Below are positions 58,868 to 64,000 of a stretch of 64,000 nucleotides of DNA, one piece after another. Made by a program: the position numbers and the translations under genes. The notes below the pieces were generated by a model that ran no database searches, had not been told where the DNA came from, and saw only the letters and a program-made list of their open reading frames with translations. Origin of the DNA: an uncultured Acidimicrobiales bacterium (lineage in GTDB: Bacteria; Actinomycetota; Acidimicrobiia; Acidimicrobiales; Aldehydirespiratoraceae). The stretch lies in NCBI GenBank assembly GCA_951812975.1, contig CATOTC010000001.1, forward strand, positions 1,210,001 to 1,274,000. The letters are read 5' to 3'. Within the stretch, counting starts at the first letter, position 1. The number at the start of each line of letters is the position of its first letter.

Positions 58868-61800
58868 TTATGTCGGTTCCGGCACCGTCGGATCGAACAC
58901 GCCCTCTGGGCTCTTGCCGACATGGTTGACCGCTACCACCGCCACTCTGTAGTCGCCGGGGCTCAAGCCTGTGATGGAGTACTCACCGGTTCCCGCACCC
59001 GAGACTGCGGCGCTGCCACGGCTACCGGTCACGCTGTAGGTGCGGTTGTACCAAGTCACCACATAGCCCGTGATATCGGTCTCGGTTTCTGCAGGGATGC
59101 TGTCCCAGGTCACGTTGATTGTGGAAGTGACGGTTGAGTCAAGCACAGCTGTCACGTTCGCCGGAGCGTCCGGGACGCCTGCTGTCTTGACTGGAGCAGC
59201 GTAACCCGGGATACCTTCGGCACTTGTTGAGGTGACAGCCCAGACTCTCACCTGATAGGTGGTGTCGTCGGTGAGCCCTGTGATATCGGCCTCCGTAGGC
59301 GCCGGTCGGAGTGTCGCAGGAACGGTTGTTGCATCGAACCAGCCGGTACCCGAGTTGATTTGCATGAAGTATTGTACGACCTTACCGGTGCCGTTGGTCT
59401 GAGTGACCGTCGACCATGTCACAGTCAGTGCCGTTCCGTTGCCGTCTGCCTTCGGTACAGCAGTCACCGAACTCGGAGCTTCTGGATACAGACCTGTGGA
59501 TGCTGGGAACTCAGCCGAGTTGGGTCCGGTGCCGATTCCGTTGACGGCCTGGATCTGGATCACATAGGGCACGCCAACGGCGAGACCGGTGAGCCTGATT
59601 CGGTTAGCCGGTGCGTTGACCCGTATGTCGCCGCTGAACGCCTCATTGCCGGTCCTATTCTGCGCATACCTCACGAGGTAGTGGGTGATGTCGCTGCCGT
59701 TTGCGGCGGGTGGAGTCCATTCCACATCAAGTGATGTGTAACCAGGTTCGACATTCACCGTTTCAACAACCGCTGGCAGTGTGGCCGGGGTTCCCGAAGC
59801 GTGGCCGTACGGACCAGAACCGCCCCCCTCCGTGTCCGCGTTCGAGGCTTGGACCCGAACATCATAGGACCTGCCTGGAGTCAAGCCCGTGATAGTCACG
59901 GTCCTGTTTGCAACATCAACAGTACCGAAAGTGCCCGCATCCCAGTCCCCGGCGGCTAGTTCAACCGAGCCGTCAGCGGCCAGCACTGCAGAGAACCGAG
60001 CCTGAACGGTATAGCCGGTCACAGCGCCTGTGCCGTTGGAGGCCGGCGCATTCCAAGTGACCACCAAAGACGAGTCGCTATGGGCCTCGCCGGCGACCAC
60101 TGGCGGCGGTGCAGCCTGGACATTGGTCGGCGCTGCAGGCACCGGATCAGGATTCCCAAGTGCAGCGGGCGACACGCTCTCGCCTTCGCCAACCGCGGTG
60201 ATCGTCTTGATCGTGATCGAGTACTCATACTGGTTGTTCAAACCGGTGATCGTGTACATCCGCGGCTCAGCAGGAACAATTGCTGCACGCGGGATGCCTG
60301 CGTCCCAGATGATCTTGTAGCCAGTGACGTCACTGCCACCGTCGCTACCGGGAGCGTCCCAGGTGATCTGCAAGGACTGATGCGCAGTCGTGACTACGGG
60401 AGCAAGGGCTGGAGCGCCCGGAAGCGTTGCCGGAGTACCGGAACCTTCAGCCCAAGGACTGTTCAGCGTCGGCTCATAGTCGGCTCGGCCTGAGTCGCTC
60501 TGTTGGCTACCGTCGTCATTCGCATCGTTGTAGCTGTTCGCTCGAACTCGAACTTCACAAGCCACACCGTTGGTCAAGGATCCGAGCCGATAGGTCTGAA
60601 CCTTGTCCGTCACGACACCAATTGAAGTGGGATTCCCCCAATCAGTCGTATCGCCGCAGCGGTGCTCGGCCGTGTAATCGATAAGAACCGTGCCACCATC
60701 GTCGGCTGGCTCTGTCCAAATGAGGCCCAACGCCCGGTCGCCTGGAGTGACCGTCAAGTTCTGAGGAGCGGTCGCCGCGGTCGGTGCCGGAGTCACAGCA
60801 GCACTGTCAGTGCCGGCAGGAACTGAAGCGGATTCACCAGTGCCTGCCGCGTTGACAGCCTGTACCCATACCGAGTACACGGTGGAGTTCCTCAGTCCGG
60901 TGATGGTGTAGCCCGTAGCGTCGCCGGCAACATCGGCTGTGTCAGCCGACGGTTGACGACCGGTGCGCCACGAGACCAGATAGCCGGTGATCTCGCTGCC
61001 ACCGTCATCGTCAGGAGCGGACCAACTCAAAGCCAGGATGCCGTTGCCAGGCACCGACGCGAGGTCGCCCACAAGACCCGGAGCAACCGCCGGGGTGCCA
61101 GAAGCCTCACCGGACCAGTCGCTTTGACCATCATCGCTCACCGCAGCAACACGGAACGTGTAAGTGTCACCCCGAGTGAGACCATCAAAGGTGACCGAAG
61201 TGCCACTCTCAGACGACTGATTGTCAGCAGAGTAGTCGTCATCGCCGGACTTCCACTGCACGACATAGCCGGTCACATCGCTGGTGCCGCTCTCTTCAGG
61301 CGCCGTCCAGGAGACATCCAACGCATCTCCGTCGTCGCCGCTGAGCGCAACTTCAACACCGGTCGGAGCTCCCGGAGCCTCAGTTGGATCAGGTATAGCA
61401 TCGATCGCCCGATACATACGTGCAACAAACGAAGCCATCTGCTCGCGTGTCACGTTGCTGTGCGGCGAATAGGTTGTGTCTGTCGTGCCAGTCGTCACAC
61501 CCAGCGCATAAATAGCGCCGATCGCGGCCTGCTCCTCCGCGGGACGATCACCAATATCAGTGAACGGAGTGTCACCCGCCGCAGCGTCACCGCCCGTCGC
61601 CGCCTTGAACATACGCGCCAAGAACAAAGCCATATGCCCGCGAACCACAGGATCATCCGGCGAATAGGTCGTGTCCGACGTCCCCTGCGTGACCATAAGC
61701 CCAAAAATACGGGCAATGTCATCAGCGTTGGGGTCACCCTCAACATCTTCGAACATGTGATCAACAACCGGTGCCTCCACACCAGTAAGCGCCGCGTAGG

Positions 61801-62089
61801 CGTTCGCCATGAACCCCGCCATCTCAGAACGAGTCATATCATCGCCAGGACGATAAATGTCACCAGCATCGGAAATACCCAACTCGCGCAGGCACCGACT
61901 GTCGTCATAAGCATAGCTGTCTTCCGATACATCCGAATAGGCCGGCGCGCCATCAGATGGGCACGAACCGCCGCTGGACTGCGCGGTCGCTGCGACCGTG
62001 GCCAAACCGAAACCGCCCGCGACAACGACAAAGGCCACCGCCATACCCAGACGGGCACGGACATGGGGCAACGAAACTTGAGAAAACAT
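58868..62089 (-). CDS. Secreted protein with three SLH-like repeats and eight fibronectin type III domains
   Basis: ATG 62089 (MFSQVSLPHVRARLG) has GGAG upstream; the frame is open further but is not protein-like. The signal peptide ends near ATVAATAQS. Three S-layer-homology-like repeats follow (about 45-225), each with a pattern such as YSDVSEDSYAYDD, MTRSEMAGFMANAYAAL, FEDVEGDPNADD, and TYSPHSNVTREQMASFVARM. Then come about eight FnIII domains (about 230-1073) with WTAPEESGTSDVTGYVVQW-like cores and TITGLTPGRSYDVRVQA-like strands. The protein is 1,073 residues and ends without an anchor. It is probably surface-bound through the SLH repeats. Confidence 0.88.
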   Translation of the reverse strand: MFSQVSLPHVRARLGMAVAFVVVAGGFGLATVAATAQSSGGSCPSDGAPAYSDVSEDSYAYDDSRCLRELGISDAGDIYRPGDDMTRSEMAGFMANAYAALTGVEAPVVDHMFEDVEGDPNADDIARIFGLMVTQGTSDTTYSPDDPVVRGHMALFLARMFKAATGGDAAAGDTPFTDIGDRPAEEQAAIGAIYALGVTTGTTDTTYSPHSNVTREQMASFVARMYRAIDAIPDPTEAPGAPTGVEVALSGDDGDALDVSWTAPEESGTSDVTGYVVQWKSGDDDYSADNQSSESGTSVTFDGLTRGDTYTFRVAAVSDDGQSDWSGEASGTPAVAPGLVGDLASVPGNGILALSWSAPDDDGGSEITGYLVSWRTGRQPSADTADVAGDATGYTITGLRNSTVYSVWVQAVNAAGTGESASVPAGTDSAAVTPAPTAATAPQNLTVTPGDRALGLIWTEPADDGGTVLIDYTAEHRCGDTTDWGNPTSIGVVTDKVQTYRLGSLTNGVACEVRVRANSYNDANDDGSQQSDSGRADYEPTLNSPWAEGSGTPATLPGAPALAPVVTTAHQSLQITWDAPGSDGGSDVTGYKIIWDAGIPRAAIVPAEPRMYTITGLNNQYEYSITIKTITAVGEGESVSPAALGNPDPVPAAPTNVQAAPPPVVAGEAHSDSSLVVTWNAPASNGTGAVTGYTVQARFSAVLAADGSVELAAGDWDAGTFGTVDVANRTVTITGLTPGRSYDVRVQASNADTEGGGSGPYGHASGTPATLPAVVETVNVEPGYTSLDVEWTPPAANGSDITHYLVRYAQNRTGNEAFSGDIRVNAPANRIRLTGLAVGVPYVIQIQAVNGIGTGPNSAEFPASTGLYPEAPSSVTAVPKADGNGTALTVTWSTVTQTNGTGKVVQYFMQINSGTGWFDATTVPATLRPAPTEADITGLTDDTTYQVRVWAVTSTSAEGIPGYAAPVKTAGVPDAPANVTAVLDSTVTSTINVTWDSIPAETETDITGYVVTWYNRTYSVTGSRGSAAVSGAGTGEYSITGLSPGDYRVAVVAVNHVGKSPEGVFDPTVPEPT

Positions 62090-62478
62090 CAACACTCCAA
62101 AGGGATCAACAGGTGACTGCAAACGCAGGCAGTTGACCTGTCCGGCCGTGCCCGCGAAAAACACAGAGAAGCATACTCGAAGCAATTCTGAAAAGGAAAC
62201 GAGGCGTCCGAAAAGGGGGCTGGGCCAGCTGCCGGCCAGCGGTGTGCACCACACCGCGCTGAGCCAGACGCCAGGGCCAACACCAACGCCAGCAACGCCC
62301 CATGTCGGAGCTGTGAAACCAGCGGGACCGTCCAACCCCGGCCCGTGCAGCAGTTAGACGTCGTGCCCACCATCGCCGCGAAGCTGCAGATCGACGCGAC
62401 GTAGAACTTCGCCGGACACGACCTGCTGACAGCCCGGCCCGCGACAGTCCGGAAAATCCGAATCGAGCACGGACCCGG
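62090..62478. other. Leader/intergenic region upstream of the SLH/FnIII gene
   Basis: About 390 bp between the SLH/FnIII gene and tRNA-fMet. It must contain the promoter and 5' leader of the surface-protein gene. The open frame extending through it encodes nothing conserved, and I see no clear RNA element. Confidence 0.4.
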
Positions 62479-62555
<77 letters not shown>

Positions 62556-62692
62556 GACCCCAACGGTACCGATGAGACTCAGCAGCAACAACCTTCACAA
62601 TTAGCGCATTCATCGGCCCGGCGGCACCAAGCGCCCAACACCGGAATGCGCGGTAACCTCGCCGTTGGTTCGGGACCAGAAGAAAGGTGCGC

Positions 62693-64000
62693 GTGACGGG
62701 CGTGGCAACAACACGGAGGGGCAGGCTGATCCTCGTTGGCCTGGCGCTGGCCCTGTTGATGGCCTCTTGTTCCGATGACACCACCGCGACAGACCAGAAC
62801 CCCTCCACGACGACACCGCGAACGACCAGCACCACAACCACCACCATCCCAAGTACGCAGGCGCCGCAGACAACCGCAGCGCCGAGCACCACGACAACGA
62901 TTGCGGAACCGGCGTTGATCGCCTGGGAGGACCTTGAGAGCCTCAGCTTCGAACTCGACGGCGACACCATCGACCTGGCGGAAGGACAGGCCACGATCTC
63001 CTACGGCGGCGGCGCCGAAACGATGTTCCTGCTGCAGAACCGGGTCACTCAGGGCGACCTCGACAACGACGGAGACGAAGACCTGGTCACGCACATCATC
63101 GAACAGTCCGCAGGAACCGGCGTCTTCCACCTGATCGTCCCCGTGATCAACAACGAGGGGACACCCGAGCCCCAGACACCCGTGCATGTCGGCGACCGCG
63201 TCATCATCGAAGAGATCGCAGTCCAACACGGTCTGATCGAAGTGACGCTACTCGACCGCCTCGAAGACGAACCGTTCACCGTCATCACCCAACGCACAAC
63301 CCTCGAAATCGACCTGACCGGCGCGGAACCCGAAGCCCAAGTGGTCAGCACCAGACCGCTCAAGAACCTCCCGCTGCCCGAACTGGAACTGCCCGACATC
63401 GCCATCCACTTCGAGGCCGGGTCGATATCGGCCACCGAAGCAGGAAAGATCGAACCGAACCAGCGTCAGACCTACACCCTGCAGGCCAGCGAGCAGCAGG
63501 CGATCAACGTCGAACTGACGGCACCGCTCGGAGTCTGGTTGACCGTCGATCTCGGTTATTTCGTGCTTGCCTCGCTCGACGACCGAACCCAGACGATAAA
63601 CGCGGTTCTGCCCGCCAGCGGGCCATGGAGGCTGAGCGTGGTGTCCACCCACGGAGAAGCCGCCGACTACCAGATGACCGCCACGGTGCTGCCGCTCGGA
63701 GCCTTCACAGACCCCAACCCCGTGGTGCCGCTGCCGACGATCCCCACAAGACCGACCGCCGAACCCGGCGATGTCGTCTATCTCACCATCGACGACGGTC
63801 CACACCCCGTCTACACGCCGCAGATCCTCGAGGTCCTCGCTCGCCACAACGCCCGCGCGACATTCTTCGTCATCGGCTACCTCGTGGAGCGCTACCCGGC
63901 CATTGTCGAACGGATCGTCGCCGAAGGGCACACCGTGGCAAACCACACCTGGCTCCATGAAGACCTCACCACGCTCTCCAGGGAGGCCTTCGACCAAACG
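62693..64000 (+). CDS. Lipoprotein polysaccharide deacetylase (NodB domain), 3' end missing
   Basis: From GTG 62693 (AAAGG upstream) a 436-codon frame runs off the right edge. The signal peptide ends in the lipobox LLMASC, followed by a Thr/Pro-rich tether. A middle region contains DLDNDGDEDLV, a calcium-binding-like loop, and a beta-rich domain. The NodB homology domain begins near residue 360: VYLTIDDGPHPVYTPQIL (metal Asp), ATFFVIGYLVERYPA and GHTVANHTWLHEDLTTL (second metal-binding motif, HTxxHE). It probably removes acetyl groups from cell-wall or surface glycans. Confidence 0.88.
   Translation, partial: MTGVATTRRGRLILVGLALALLMASCSDDTTATDQNPSTTTPRTTSTTTTTIPSTQAPQTTAAPSTTTTIAEPALIAWEDLESLSFELDGDTIDLAEGQATISYGGGAETMFLLQNRVTQGDLDNDGDEDLVTHIIEQSAGTGVFHLIVPVINNEGTPEPQTPVHVGDRVIIEEIAVQHGLIEVTLLDRLEDEPFTVITQRTTLEIDLTGAEPEAQVVSTRPLKNLPLPELELPDIAIHFEAGSISATEAGKIEPNQRQTYTLQASEQQAINVELTAPLGVWLTVDLGYFVLASLDDRTQTINAVLPASGPWRLSVVSTHGEAADYQMTATVLPLGAFTDPNPVVPLPTIPTRPTAEPGDVVYLTIDDGPHPVYTPQILEVLARHNARATFFVIGYLVERYPAIVERIVAEGHTVANHTWLHEDLTTLSREAFDQT

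Noticed and set aside
58793-59137. Plus-strand frame beginning MINTLVRTCSGLIAEHRRQQ, considered as a transposase tail
   Set aside because: The resemblance to transposase C-termini is only a basic His/Arg-rich composition, and most of it is antisense to the SLH/FnIII gene.

Overview
This window is high-GC DNA, most likely from an actinobacterium of the class Acidimicrobiia (an inference). The best taxonomic marker is the conserved block at 5.3-14.6 kb. It runs trpG/pabA, pknB, pbpA, rodA, pstP, fhaB, fhaA, tRNA-Leu(CAG), the order known from Mycobacterium (Rv0013-Rv0020c plus leuT), but without pknA. A secreted protein with S-layer-homology and fibronectin-III repeats at the right end fits the same lineage.

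Layout. 0-5.9 kb: a secreted-protein gene cut by the left edge, gpmA, an ammonium transporter, a membrane Fe-S oxidoreductase of the EtfD type and a glutamine amidotransferase. 5.9-14.6 kb: the cell-wall/Ser-Thr kinase cluster, tRNA-Leu and prmA. 14.8-23.0 kb: an accessory island with an RDD membrane protein beside a near-perfect SOS box, a restriction enzyme plus C5 cytosine methyltransferase with a vsr remnant, an XRE/nucleotidyltransferase pair, a metallo-beta-lactamase-fold alkylsulfatase-like enzyme, and a compact minus-strand operon (small ORF, phosphoribosyltransferase, AbiEii-like nucleotidyltransferase broken by one in-frame stop, 53-aa ORF, HTH protein).

23.1-38.9 kb: a divergent catabolic cluster. 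The leftward arm holds a solute-binding protein, two permeases, a phosphotriesterase-family hydrolase, an aldehyde dehydrogenase, a GntR regulator, a glycerophosphodiesterase-family enzyme and an FAH-family hydrolase. The rightward arm holds two transporter ATPases, a proline racemase-family enzyme, an SDR-like protein, a second phosphotriesterase-family hydrolase, a dihydrodipicolinate synthase-family enzyme and a class III aminotransferase. A shared AAAGTCGA motif lies in the divergent promoter and again inside the rightward arm. The genes look like one peptide/opine-transporter-fed pathway for an amino-acid-like or lactone-like compound; the substrate is unknown.

38.9-42.9 kb: a scar of broken genes. 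It has a transposase fragment abutting a Rieske dioxygenase C-terminus, a second copy (about 89% identical) of the island's restriction enzyme without its methyltransferase, a headless antitoxin, a frameshifted PIN toxin, an intact vsr, and a NaeI-like protein that is short and appears to have lost catalytic residues.

43.0-58.4 kb: a second catabolic cluster around a ribose-type ABC transporter and a LacI regulator. Its binding protein carries two tandem copies of the whole ligand-binding domain, encoded by about 959 bp that look identical in both copies. Three matching candidate LacI operators (consensus near AGAAATCGATTTCT) link the binding protein, permease and SDR promoters. An SDR, a CoA-transferase, an acyl-CoA dehydrogenase, a TIM-barrel isomerase, a GMC oxidoreductase and a DUF993 protein complete it, and decayed aldo/keto reductase and aldehyde dehydrogenase fragments lie near its edges.

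58.8-64.0 kb: the SLH/FnIII protein, an initiator tRNA-Met, and a lipoprotein polysaccharide deacetylase cut by the right edge.
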